Assembly (NCBI GenBank): GCA_013289665.1
Contig: JABCZN010000003.1
Coordinates: 1-64,000 of the forward strand
Length of the DNA stretch: 64,000 nucleotides
Direction: 5' to 3'
Source of the DNA: Acidobacteriota bacterium
GTDB lineage: Bacteria; Acidobacteriota; Terriglobia; Acidiferrales; UBA7541
Each line of letters starts with the position of its first letter. The first letter of the stretch is position 1. This document shows positions 33,363-41,978 of this stretch, one piece after another. A program made the position numbers and the translations under genes. A model generated the notes under the pieces. It searched no databases and was not told the origin of the DNA. It saw only the letters and a program-made list of their open reading frames with translations.

Positions 33363-33526
33363 CTCGACCAAGGAATTCTCGACCAGGAGCGCGAAATGAT
33401 CGAAGCCGGCCTGGCCAGAGCGCGCGGCCGCGTCTCCGGGAGTTCCGGCCCCGCAGCGAAACTGGCCTCGGGCGACGGAATCAGAAATCAAAGCCCTCGG
33501 GGACGAGGAAAGTCAAATTCAAGGCG
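33363..33526 (+). pseudogene. C-terminal remnant of a second sigma-54-dependent regulator
   Basis: Three plus-strand frames in succession spell the Fis-type DNA-binding end of acidobacterial sigma-54 activators. They are DQEREMIEAGLARARGRVSG through GPAAKL (33363-33464), then TESEIKALG (33475-33501, shifted by one base), then RKVKFKA (33506-33526, shifted again). In intact relatives the block runs as REMIEAAL, GRVSG, GAAAKLGIP, TLESKIKALGI and KxKFK. The AAA+ core is absent. The stretch lies between two divergent sigma-54 promoters and just upstream of an intact activator, so the locus probably once had two activators. Confidence 0.65.
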
Positions 33527-33652
33527 GCGCGAGCGTTCCCCCCGGTGTCATATCCCGGCTTTGTCTGCCGAAATTTCGGGAATTCCTGAAGATTCGTAAG
33601 GGCGCGCTCCCTTTCCCGTGCCGTAACTTATTCAAAATCAGTTGTTTGAGTA

Positions 33653-33668
33653 TGGAATCCGGCTTGCC
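33653..33668 (+). promoter_or_regulatory. Sigma-54 promoter for the STAS-activator operon
   Basis: TGGAATCCGGCTTGCC keeps the invariant GG and GC with the exact sigma-54 spacing (8 bases between TGG and TTGC). The CAC after TGG is replaced by AAT, so it may be weaker than the divergent site. Transcription would start near 33680, 18 bases ahead of the STAS ATG at 33698. Confidence 0.6.
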
Positions 33669-33697
33669 CTATTGCTTAGTGGGTAATCGATCGGGCC

Positions 33698-33988
33698 ATG
33701 CTGAAGATCTTGCGACACCAGACTGGGGAAGACACGGTGGAATTTAGACTCTCCGGACGACTGCAATTCAAGTACGTCAATGAGCTGCGCGGTCTCATCG
33801 GAAAAGAACAGCTCAAAGTGGCGCTCGATCTTCGCGAGGTCAATTTGCTAGACCGCGAGGCTGTGGATTTTCTCGTAGCCTGTGAACGCGAGGGAGTCGC
33901 GCTCGAGAACTGTTCGCCCTATATCCGCGAGTGGATCAGCCGGGAAGCGGCTCGTCGGCCTTTCGCGCCCCCCGGGGAAGTGGGCTAA
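33698..33988 (+). CDS. STAS-domain protein lacking the usual phospho-serine
   Basis: A 96-residue protein with the STAS fold of anti-sigma antagonists. EFRLSGRLQFKYVNELRGL forms strands 2-3 and helix 1, KVALDLREVNLLDREAVDFL the central strand and helix, and a short third helix ends the protein. In phospho-regulated antagonists the central motif is D-S/T-S-G with the target serine. Here the matching residues are Asp52-Arg53-Glu54-Ala55, so there is no acceptor at the usual place. It may instead act as a constant binding partner or scaffold. It follows a sigma-54-type promoter and is 67 bases ahead of the sigma-54 activator gene in the same direction. Confidence 0.75.
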   Translation: MLKILRHQTGEDTVEFRLSGRLQFKYVNELRGLIGKEQLKVALDLREVNLLDREAVDFLVACEREGVALENCSPYIREWISREAARRPFAPPGEVG

Positions 33989-34055
33989 GGATTCGCGTCC
34001 GTCTGGAAGCGGTGGCCCTTTGGCAGCCAGGATTTTATTTCTAAAGGAGCACAAC

Positions 34056-35156
34056 ATGGCTTCATCAACTGTCTCATTCGAGCCTTCATCGCCCGCCACC
34101 TGGCGGGAAAATCCCTCCCAGGCGTTTCGCGCTGCTGATTCAGCTTCTGAATTCGCAGGCGGGAACCTCCATCGGCGCTCATCGAATGGGCCCGGCGCCC
34201 CCGACGCTTTCCTGGGCCTGATCGGCTCCAGTGCGGCAATCCAGCGCGTGAAGGAACAGGTGCGCACAGTAGCTCCGACGGATTCGACGGTCTTGCTTGA
34301 AGGAGAAACCGGCACCGGGAAAGAACTCGTTTCCCGCGCCGTCCACAATCTCAGCCCGCGCAAGAATCGCACCCTGATCAAGTTCAATTGCGCCGCCATT
34401 CCGCACGGCCTCCTGGAGAGCGAACTGTTCGGCCACGAACGCGGCGCCTTCACCGGTGCGATTGCCCGCAAGCTCGGGCGCTTCGAGCTTGCCGACCAGG
34501 GAACTCTCTTTCTGGATGAAGTCGGCGAAATTCCCCTGGAGATTCAGGTGAAGCTCCTCCGCGTCTTGCAGGAACAGGAATTCGAACGGCTCGGCGGCAC
34601 GCAGACCGAACGCGTGAACGTCCGGCTTGTCGCCGCCACCAACCGCAATCTGGCGGAGATGGTCTCCGAACAGGAATTCCGCAACGATCTTTACTTTCGC
34701 CTGAACGTGTTTCCCATCACAATTCCTCCTCTTCGCGCACGCATCGAAGATATCCCGCTGCTCGCGGAACATTTCCTGAAAGAATATTCCCGCCGCATGG
34801 ACAAGCGCATTGACACCATCCCGGCGTCAACGCTGCAGAAATTGCAGCAGCATCCCTGGCCGGGAAACGTGCGTGAACTCCAGAATTTCCTCGAGCGCGC
34901 GGTCATCCTCACCACCGGGTCTGTCCTCGACGCTCCGCTTGAGGATCTGAAAATCCCCGCGGACGCACAGCCGGAACCCGCCGTCACGCTTCGCCAAGCG
35001 GAGTCCAGCCACATCCTGAAAACACTGCGCGAAACAAATTGGGTTTTGGGTGGCCCGCGCGGCGCCGCAATTCGCCTGGGTCTCAAGCGGACCACATTGG
35101 TCAGCAAGATGCGCAAGCTGGGGTTGTCGCGCCCCGTCGCGGGCGTTGCTCTCTAG
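34056..35156 (+). CDS. Sigma-54-dependent transcriptional activator without receiver domain
   Basis: A 366-residue enhancer-binding protein. The AAA+ domain has Walker A GETGTGKE (83-90), the sigma-54-contacting GAFTGA (130-135), Walker B LFLDEVGE (151-158), FRNDLYFRLNVFPI and HPWPGNVRELQNF. A Fis-like HTH ends the protein (GGPRGAAIRLGLKRTTLVSK). The first 50 residues are low-complexity with no receiver, GAF or PAS domain, so control must come from expression level or a partner; the STAS protein encoded just upstream is the obvious candidate (inference). ATG at 34056 follows AAAGGAG. Since its own operon has a sigma-54 promoter, positive feedback is plausible. Confidence 0.93.
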   Translation: MASSTVSFEPSSPATWRENPSQAFRAADSASEFAGGNLHRRSSNGPGAPDAFLGLIGSSAAIQRVKEQVRTVAPTDSTVLLEGETGTGKELVSRAVHNLSPRKNRTLIKFNCAAIPHGLLESELFGHERGAFTGAIARKLGRFELADQGTLFLDEVGEIPLEIQVKLLRVLQEQEFERLGGTQTERVNVRLVAATNRNLAEMVSEQEFRNDLYFRLNVFPITIPPLRARIEDIPLLAEHFLKEYSRRMDKRIDTIPASTLQKLQQHPWPGNVRELQNFLERAVILTTGSVLDAPLEDLKIPADAQPEPAVTLRQAESSHILKTLRETNWVLGGPRGAAIRLGLKRTTLVSKMRKLGLSRPVAGVAL

Positions 35157-35280
35157 CCAGAACGAAACGGCGGGCAATTCCGTGCTTTGGTCGCCAGAGA
35201 GGAAGCGCAACGCGGCGGGCGTTTCATCGAGGGTTGTATTCAGAGTCTGAGGCCGTAGACAATAGACGTTGGAGGAAAAC

Positions 35281-36996
35281 TTGAACGCCAGAAACCGCTC
35301 GTATCTCTCGCTCGCGGCACTTTGTGTCATCCCAACTGTTTCCCCGGCTCAGGATGCCCATTTTCACAACGCCCCTGCCTCCACAATCGACCAGAAGAAC
35401 CCGCTCGCGGGTCAGCAGGCGGCCGTGCTGGCCGGTCGAAAACTCTACGCGGCGGACTGCTCGGCTTGCCATGGAGCGACGGGGCAGGGAAGCGGCAACA
35501 TCCCCGCCCTTTCCTATGGGCCCACCCAATCGGCGGCTGACGGCGAAGTTTTCTGGTTCATCACCACCGGCTCGGTCGGCAACGGTATGCCCGGCTGGGG
35601 CAGCCTTTCTGAACAACAGCGCTGGCAAATCGTCGTCTACCTCAGATCACTCAAGACCTCCGCGAAGGAAAACAAGCCTGGCTCTGCGCCTGGGAAATTT
35701 GCTCCCGTCAAAACCAACGCGCCTCTGCCCGAACCGCCCTACACGGATTTCCGCGTTGAACAGCCCGGAAAGCTCCGCAAGATTTCCGTCCAGGATCTGC
35801 CCGCGCCCTACGGGACCGACTCGGCCAACAATGGCCCTCGGCTCGTGGCGCGCCCCGATGACGCGTGGCCAAAAGGTCCCGACGGCTTCAGTGTCCAGCT
35901 CTACGCTGCAGGACTCGACAATCCGCGTTTGATCCGCACCGCTCCCAATGGCGATTTTTTCCTGGCTGAAAGCAGCAGTGGCAAAATCAAGGTCTTCAGG
36001 GGCATCACAGCCGCGGGCAAACCGGCTGAATCCTCCGTCTTTGTTGAGGGGCTCAATCGTCCTTACGGCATTGCCTTCTATCCCCCCGGTGACAACCCGC
36101 AATGGATTTACATCGGCAACACCGACGCCGTCGTCCGCTTTCCCTACAAAAATGGGGATCTGAAGGCCACCGGAGCGGCCCAGCACATCGCCGAACTCCC
36201 TCACGGCGGCGGACATTGGACCCGCGACGTGCAATTCAGCGCCGACGGCAAGAAGATGTTCGTCGCAGTCGGCTCGGCTTCCAACGTCGACGACCCCGAT
36301 ACCACTCCCCAAGAAAAGAACCGCGCCGACATTTTGCAATTCAACCCTGACGGCTCTGAAATGCGCGTCTACGCCTACGGAATCCGCAACGCGGGCGGCG
36401 GTCTGGCGATCAATCCGAGAACCAATGAGCTGTGGTGCTCCGTCAACGAACGTGATGGCCTGGGCGACAATCTCGTCCCCGACTACATCACCCGTGTCCA
36501 GGACGGGGGTTTTTACGGCTGGCCGTGGTGGTACATCGGCGGCCATCAGGATCCCCGTCACAACGGCAAGCATCCGGAACTGAAAGACAAGGCAATCGTT
36601 CCCGATGTGCTCCTCCAGCCCCACCTTGCTTCCCTTGAAATGGCCTTCTATGAAGGCTCCCAATTTCCCGCGGAATATCGCGGCGATATCTTCGCCTCCG
36701 AACACGGCTCGTGGAATCGTTCGGTCCGCGCCGGCTACGAAGTGATCCGCGTCCCCATGCACCAAACCGGCCGCGCCAGCGGCGAATACGAAGATTTCAT
36801 CACCGGCTTCGTAGTGGACAACGGCCACGTCTGGGGACGCCCTGTCGGTGTCACCGTCGCTCCGGACGGGTCATTGCTGGTAACCGACGACGGCTCGAAT
36901 TCCATTTGGCGCGTCAGCTACACAGGCAGCAAGGCAGAAAAAAGCGCCAGCGAGCGGAAACATGCAAGCAACACCCCGAAGAGCGCGTCCAACTGA
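35281..36996 (+). CDS. Cytochrome c fused to a PQQ-type sugar (sorbosone) dehydrogenase
   Basis: A 571-residue exported quinoprotein. The start is the TTG at 35281, because GGAGG lies 6-10 bases upstream and a signal peptide follows (LSLAALCVIPTVSPAQ). Residues 45-130 are a cytochrome c domain with CSACH at 60-64 and a Met-ligand region (GMPGWGSLS). The rest is a beta-propeller of the sorbosone/glucose dehydrogenase type, seen in GFSVQLYAAGLDNPRLIRTA, RPYGIAFYPPGDNPQWIYIG, GGGHWTRDVQFSADGKKMFV and EHGSWNRSVRAGYEVI. It would oxidise a sugar or polyol and pass electrons through its own haem. The next gene overlaps its 3' end by 35 bases. Confidence 0.9.
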   Translation: MNARNRSYLSLAALCVIPTVSPAQDAHFHNAPASTIDQKNPLAGQQAAVLAGRKLYAADCSACHGATGQGSGNIPALSYGPTQSAADGEVFWFITTGSVGNGMPGWGSLSEQQRWQIVVYLRSLKTSAKENKPGSAPGKFAPVKTNAPLPEPPYTDFRVEQPGKLRKISVQDLPAPYGTDSANNGPRLVARPDDAWPKGPDGFSVQLYAAGLDNPRLIRTAPNGDFFLAESSSGKIKVFRGITAAGKPAESSVFVEGLNRPYGIAFYPPGDNPQWIYIGNTDAVVRFPYKNGDLKATGAAQHIAELPHGGGHWTRDVQFSADGKKMFVAVGSASNVDDPDTTPQEKNRADILQFNPDGSEMRVYAYGIRNAGGGLAINPRTNELWCSVNERDGLGDNLVPDYITRVQDGGFYGWPWWYIGGHQDPRHNGKHPELKDKAIVPDVLLQPHLASLEMAFYEGSQFPAEYRGDIFASEHGSWNRSVRAGYEVIRVPMHQTGRASGEYEDFITGFVVDNGHVWGRPVGVTVAPDGSLLVTDDGSNSIWRVSYTGSKAEKSASERKHASNTPKSASN

Positions 36997-37477
36997 AGCA
37001 TTCCTGATCGCACTGTTTTCTCTCCTCGCGGTTCTGGTGCTGGCCGCTTTCCAGTTCGGAGACAACAACGGCTTGAATAACATGCCGTTCGCCCAGGTCC
37101 AGCGCCTTGTCTCTGACCTTCCCAAGGCGCAAAAAATGGCCAGCGACGGCAACCTCGAACTTCTGGCCGGTAAGCCTGTGCCTGGAGAATCCCGAACTCT
37201 CCGAGGCGAACTCACCGACGCCAATTGCTTTCTCACAACCCACACTCACGCCTACGACCATGCCTTCTGTGCAAAATTCTGCGCAGCCGCCGGCAGCCCC
37301 CTGGTCTTTGCCTCCGACCAGGGGGGTCTCGTCTATGTTGTCCTGCCCGCCCGCAACGGCGTCGAGCTTCCAGGAAGGGCTCTTGATCTCATCGGTGTTC
37401 CGGGGATCGTGCTGCGAGGCAGAACATTGGGCGCCGACGGCGTACGATCATTCGCTGTTGAAAGCGTGCAGCCGTAG
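36962..37477 (+). CDS. Hypothetical membrane-anchored protein coupled to the PQQ dehydrogenase
   Basis: A 171-residue protein with one N-terminal membrane helix (FLIALFSLLAVLVLAAFQF, about 14-32). Its outside domain contains GELTDANCFLTTHTHAYDHA, FCAKFCAAAGSPLVFAS and a beta-rich tail (VYVVLPARNGVELPGRALDL). Three cysteines and three histidines in a short span suggest haem, copper or disulfide chemistry, but no named family was recognised. It overlaps the dehydrogenase gene by 35 bases in another frame, which argues for coupled translation and a shared periplasmic redox job. Confidence 0.72.
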   Translation: MQATPRRARPTEAFLIALFSLLAVLVLAAFQFGDNNGLNNMPFAQVQRLVSDLPKAQKMASDGNLELLAGKPVPGESRTLRGELTDANCFLTTHTHAYDHAFCAKFCAAAGSPLVFASDQGGLVYVVLPARNGVELPGRALDLIGVPGIVLRGRTLGADGVRSFAVESVQP

Positions 37478-37759
37478 TTCCACCGGCACCTTCATAAGGT
37501 ATTGCCAATCAGTATGTTGAAGGCAAGCAACCGGATCTGCCTGGCTGGCAACACAAAGATTGCAATCCGAACAGTGAATCAAGGCGCGGTTTCGCCCGCC
37601 TGGACCCCCGCCCCGTGGGAACTTTCTGCCTGCTCGTCCGGAATTACTAAAGGTTGAGGCAGACTATGTTCCCCCGCCCCACGCGTTTTCGCTCGCGTTA
37701 CTTTGGCCGCCGGGCTTGCGTCCTTATTGATGTTCGGTTTCACCGAGGAAACCATAGTC

Positions 37760-38527
37760 ATGAATCGTAATCATCTTTGTCTGTTGAGCGTTCTGTTTTC
37801 ATCCATCGCAATTTCCACCCCGGCGCAGACTGCCGATCCAGAATCCTCACCCCAGGATCAGGTTCAGGCCCCGCCTTCTGGCGGCGGCCGCGGCCTGGGA
37901 CGCGGCGGAGCAAGGGACGGTCACGGAACCGTCGGGAAAATCGCCGCCATTCACGGCAACTCGCTCGAGGTCACACGCCCCGACGGCTCAACCGCAACCA
38001 TCCGCCTCACGGATAAGACCGAGTTCCGCAAAGATCGCCAGCCGGCCCGGATTTCCGATTTCAAGGTCGGCGATTTCGTCATGGCCCGCGGCCAAGAAAA
38101 TGCCGACCACTCCGTTACCGCCGGATCCCTCAGCGGCCGCTCCGCGAACGGCGGCCCCGGCCGAACCGGTGCGGGCCCTGGCGGCGGCGCGGCATTGGGC
38201 GAAATGGGCAAGGACTTCGTCGCCGGCGTCGTGAAGTCCGTTGACGCGCCCAAGCTGACCGTCCTCGGCGCCGACAACGTCACCGAATCGCTCGAACTCA
38301 ACGAAGACACCTCCCTCCGCAGGGGCCGCGAAAGCATCACCATGGCCGACATCCGACCCGGCGACCACATCCTCGTCCGGGGCGGCTTGGAGAGCAACGT
38401 CTTCGTTCCAAAAGTCGTGATCCTTCTTTCTGCCGAACAGTGGGATCGCTTCGAACAGTTTGCTCAAGGCGGCGCGGGCGAACCAGGCCATCGGACCGCT
38501 CCCGCCGGCAATCCGCCGCAGCAATAG
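37760..38527 (+). CDS. Exported DUF5666-domain protein
   Basis: A 255-residue secreted protein. A signal peptide (LLSVLFSSIAISTPAQ) precedes a Gly/Arg-rich spacer (GGGRGLGRGGARDG). Two OB-like DUF5666 units follow. The first runs from GTVGKIAAIHGNSLEVTRPD to DFKVGDFVMARGQ, the second from VAGVVKSVDAPKLTVLGADN to DIRPGDHILVRGG. Another Gly-rich linker joins them. The function of the family is unknown; repeats of this kind are typical of periplasmic beta proteins. The ATG at 37760 has GAGGAA 9-14 bases upstream. It is followed after 19 bases by a TonB receptor and then a VWFA protein, forming a compact envelope operon. Confidence 0.82.
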   Translation: MNRNHLCLLSVLFSSIAISTPAQTADPESSPQDQVQAPPSGGGRGLGRGGARDGHGTVGKIAAIHGNSLEVTRPDGSTATIRLTDKTEFRKDRQPARISDFKVGDFVMARGQENADHSVTAGSLSGRSANGGPGRTGAGPGGGAALGEMGKDFVAGVVKSVDAPKLTVLGADNVTESLELNEDTSLRRGRESITMADIRPGDHILVRGGLESNVFVPKVVILLSAEQWDRFEQFAQGGAGEPGHRTAPAGNPPQQ

Positions 38528-38546
38528 CTCACGGAGGGAGTGCTCG

Positions 38547-41500
38547 TTGAAGCCAATGCTTCGCGGCGTCTACAGGTTTCCGCTGCTTGCGCTGCTCTCT
38601 GCCGTGCCCGCTCAGGCGCAAGATGCCACGCCCGCCACGACGCAACCGAGCCCCGCGCCCGCCGCCGCACCACGACCCGGCCTAGAAAGCGCTCCCCCAG
38701 CGTCCTATGAAATCACCGGCGCGGCCCGCAGCGGAAAGACTCCCCTGCCCGGAGCCACGGTAACCGTTTCGAATACCCTCACCGGGAAAAAATATTTCGC
38801 CGTCACTGACGCCGAAGGCAAATTCACGTTCACTGGCATCGTCCGCGGCCGCTACGTCCTGCGAATCGAATTCATGGGCTTCTCCCTCTTCACCCGGGAA
38901 GTGGTCCTCAATCCCGCCGTTCCCTCGGGAAAAATCGACGCCGAACTGATTTTGGCTTCCCGCCAGCAGGAACAATCGAATAGATCCGACGACCCCAGCG
39001 TCGCCGCAGTCCGTGGTTTCCAAAGCCTGGCCCTCGATGGCGCACTGGCGTCTCCGGCTGGCGGCAGCGCTGGTTCTGGCGGCAACGGCTCGCGAGAAAA
39101 CTCCCCTGACTTCTCTTCTTTGCCGCTGAACGGCGCTGGCGCCCTGGGCCCAACCGAATCGATCAGCATCAGCGGCGCCGAAGGCCGCACCCAGGATTTC
39201 GGCGCCGGCAGCGAACAGGAGCTTCAGGATCGCGTCCAGGAATTTCGCGACCGCATGCAAAGAGAAGGCTTCGGCGGTCTGGGCGGCGGGCCCGGTTCCG
39301 GGGGACAGGGTGGAGCGGTCGGCGGGGGCGGGCCCATCGCGATTGGCCGGATGGGCGGCCGCGGCTTCAATATCAATCAACCCCACGGGTTCCTCTACTT
39401 CTCCGACGACAACTCCTCCCTCGACGCGACTCCTTTTTCGCTCAGCGGATTTCCCATCGCCAAATCGCAATACAACCAGTCGCATTTCGGCGCAAATTTG
39501 GGCGGCCCCTTGAAAATTCCCAAACTCTTCAACGGCGGGAACAAGTGGTTCTTCTTCGCCGGTTGGAATGGCTCGCGCGGCGATTCTCCCTACGACGCTT
39601 TCTCCACCGTTCCGACGCTCAACGAGCGTAACGGGAATTTCTCAAACGCCACATACAACAACGGCATGCCCGTCCAGATATTCAATCCGGCCACCGGCCA
39701 GCAATACGAGTTCAACGGCGTGCTGAACGCAATCGACCCTCCGGCGTTCAGTTCCGCCGCGAAATCTCTCCTTCAATTTATTCCGTTGCCCAACATCCCC
39801 CTGACCTCAACCGGCCAGAATTTCCACTACGTCACCTCCGACGCCAGCAACTCCGACGCCATCATCCTGCGGCTCGTCCACAATTTCGGCTCCAGCACCG
39901 GCCCCGTCCTTTCGCCGGCAGGCGGGGGTGGGCGGAACGGCGGCCGCCGCCAAAACAACATCAATTTCGGCTTCAACTGGTCGCGCAACCGGACGAGCAT
40001 CGTAAATCCGTTCCCATCGCTCGCCGGCGGGACCAGCACGCAGGGTCTGAATTCGAGCGCCGGCTGGGTCTATGGCAAGAATCGTACGACAAACAATCTG
40101 CGTGTGAACTACAACCACAATCATGTTTCCACGACCAATTTGTTTTCGCGTGTTACCGACGTTGCCGGCCCCGGCGGCGCGGGAATCAACGGAATCTCCA
40201 ACAATCCCTTCGACTGGGGTTTGCCGGGAATCAGCTTCACTTCGTTCGGCGGGCTCAGCGACCCCACGCCACGCCGCGAACTCGATCAAACCTACACCAT
40301 CTCCGACACTCTCAACTGGAATCACGGCAAGCACAACTGGCGCTTCGGCGGAGACTATCGCCGTATTCTCCAGAGCTTCCAGTCCGCCAGAAATGCCGAA
40401 GGAAGTTTTGTCTTCACCGGCTTCGCCACCTCGCAATATGCTCCCGGCAGCACGCAGCCGGTCGCGAACACCGGCTACGACTTCGCCGACTTCCTTCTCG
40501 GCTTGCCCCAGCAAACTGCTCTGCAGTTCGGCGCCAGTGCTTACAACTTTCGCGCCAACTCTTTCGACTTCTTCGCTCAGGACGATTGGCGCATTCTTCC
40601 CAGCCTCTCGCTGAACCTCGGTCTTCGCTACGAATACATCGGCCCCTACACCGAAGCCCAGGATCGCATCGCCAATCTGGAGGTTGGCCCGGGCTTTGCC
40701 TCCGCCGAGCCGGTCATCCCCACTGGCGCAGTACTGCCCACAGGCTCCGGCACTTTCCTAACCTCCTCCAATCCCGCTCTCGTCAATCCCGACCGAAACA
40801 ATTTCGCTCCGCGCATCGGCATCGCTTGGAAGCCCGCTCAGAAAACCGTCGTCCGCGCCGGCTATGGCATCAACTACAATCTTGCCCAATATGGCGCGAT
40901 GATTCAGAATTTCGCCTTTCAGCCGCCCTTTGCCGAAACGGCCACAAATTCCACAAACGTCACCGGCCTTACCGGTCCCGCGCCGCTCACACTCGTCAAC
41001 GGTTTTCCGACCGCCTCAGAAACCACCATCAGGAATAATTTCGCCGTCAATCCCGATTATGCTCTGGGCTACGTCCAGATCTGGAATCTCGACATCCAGC
41101 ACGAATTCCGCGGCAATGTCGTCCTGAACGTCGGCTACAATGGAGCCAAAGGCACACGCCTCGACTCAGAGCGCGCTTTGCTCGTTCCGAACAATCAGCC
41201 GTTTATCTACGAATCCTCCGAGGGCGACTCGATTCTCCATGCCGCCTCAGTGCGTGTGCGCAGGCGCATGTCCAAAGGCCTGGGACTCGGCGCGCAGTAC
41301 GTTTTCTCGAAATCACTCGACGACGCTTCTTCGATCGGTGGCGGCGGAGTCGTCGTGGCGCAGAATCCCTTCGACCTTCCGGCCGACCGCGGATTGTCCA
41401 GCTTCAACCAGACGCACAAGTTCACCGGCAATTGGATTTACGACCTTCCGTTCGGCCTGAGCCACCGCCTCGCGCAAAAAGGCGCATGGGCCCGCATTCT

Positions 41501-41972
41501 CTCCAACTGGCAATGGAGCGGTGATTTCACCGCCGCCTCCGGCCTGTATTTTACTCCCAGCATCCTCGGCGGCGCCGTGGATATCGCTCGCGGCGTCAGC
41601 GGTTCACAGCGCGCCAACGTCGTGCCCGGGCAATCGATCTCGCTTCCCCATCCAACCGCGCTCCGATGGTTCAACACCGCTGCGTTTTGCGTCCCCGGAG
41701 CGAACTGCGTGAACCCCGCGGCTACGAGCTTTGGCGACGCGGGAAGAAACACCATCCCCGGCCCGGGAAGTATTATTTTCGATATGAGCATCAATCGCTC
41801 CATTCCCGTCAAGGAGTCCCGCAATCTCGATTTGCGCTTCACGGCCAACAATGTCTTCAATCACGTGAACTATGCCTCCATCAATACGGCCGTGAACTCG
41901 CAGGCTTTTGGCGAAGTCACATCCGTCGGCAACATGCGGCGTATCACCGTACAGGCCCGCTTTCGTTTTTGA
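38547..41972 (+). CDS. Oar-like TonB-dependent outer-membrane receptor (second)
   Basis: A 1141-residue outer-membrane receptor. The start is taken as TTG at 38547 because GGAGGGAG stands about 8 bases upstream; the ATG three codons later is too far from it. After the signal peptide and an Ala/Pro spacer comes a carboxypeptidase-like domain (TPLPGATVTVSNTLTGKKYF, FTGIVRGRYVLRIEFMGFSL). A long Gly-rich insert follows (GGLGGGPGSGGQGGAVGGGG, about 255-285). The barrel region has QSHFGANLGGPLKIPKLFNG and NLDIQHEFRGNVVLNVGYNG and ends VQARFRF with a terminal Phe. No classic plug is obvious, which is common in this subfamily. It lies between DUF5666 and VWFA genes. Confidence 0.88.
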   Translation: MKPMLRGVYRFPLLALLSAVPAQAQDATPATTQPSPAPAAAPRPGLESAPPASYEITGAARSGKTPLPGATVTVSNTLTGKKYFAVTDAEGKFTFTGIVRGRYVLRIEFMGFSLFTREVVLNPAVPSGKIDAELILASRQQEQSNRSDDPSVAAVRGFQSLALDGALASPAGGSAGSGGNGSRENSPDFSSLPLNGAGALGPTESISISGAEGRTQDFGAGSEQELQDRVQEFRDRMQREGFGGLGGGPGSGGQGGAVGGGGPIAIGRMGGRGFNINQPHGFLYFSDDNSSLDATPFSLSGFPIAKSQYNQSHFGANLGGPLKIPKLFNGGNKWFFFAGWNGSRGDSPYDAFSTVPTLNERNGNFSNATYNNGMPVQIFNPATGQQYEFNGVLNAIDPPAFSSAAKSLLQFIPLPNIPLTSTGQNFHYVTSDASNSDAIILRLVHNFGSSTGPVLSPAGGGGRNGGRRQNNINFGFNWSRNRTSIVNPFPSLAGGTSTQGLNSSAGWVYGKNRTTNNLRVNYNHNHVSTTNLFSRVTDVAGPGGAGINGISNNPFDWGLPGISFTSFGGLSDPTPRRELDQTYTISDTLNWNHGKHNWRFGGDYRRILQSFQSARNAEGSFVFTGFATSQYAPGSTQPVANTGYDFADFLLGLPQQTALQFGASAYNFRANSFDFFAQDDWRILPSLSLNLGLRYEYIGPYTEAQDRIANLEVGPGFASAEPVIPTGAVLPTGSGTFLTSSNPALVNPDRNNFAPRIGIAWKPAQKTVVRAGYGINYNLAQYGAMIQNFAFQPPFAETATNSTNVTGLTGPAPLTLVNGFPTASETTIRNNFAVNPDYALGYVQIWNLDIQHEFRGNVVLNVGYNGAKGTRLDSERALLVPNNQPFIYESSEGDSILHAASVRVRRRMSKGLGLGAQYVFSKSLDDASSIGGGGVVVAQNPFDLPADRGLSSFNQTHKFTGNWIYDLPFGLSHRLAQKGAWARILSNWQWSGDFTAASGLYFTPSILGGAVDIARGVSGSQRANVVPGQSISLPHPTALRWFNTAAFCVPGANCVNPAATSFGDAGRNTIPGPGSIIFDMSINRSIPVKESRNLDLRFTANNVFNHVNYASINTAVNSQAFGEVTSVGNMRRITVQARFRF

Positions 41973-41978
41973 GAACCA

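Noticed and set aside
37610..37640. GGAACTT ... GTC resembling an ECF sigma promoter upstream of the DUF5666 gene
   Set aside because: The spacing is about four bases too short for known ECF promoters, and no ECF sigma gene is nearby.
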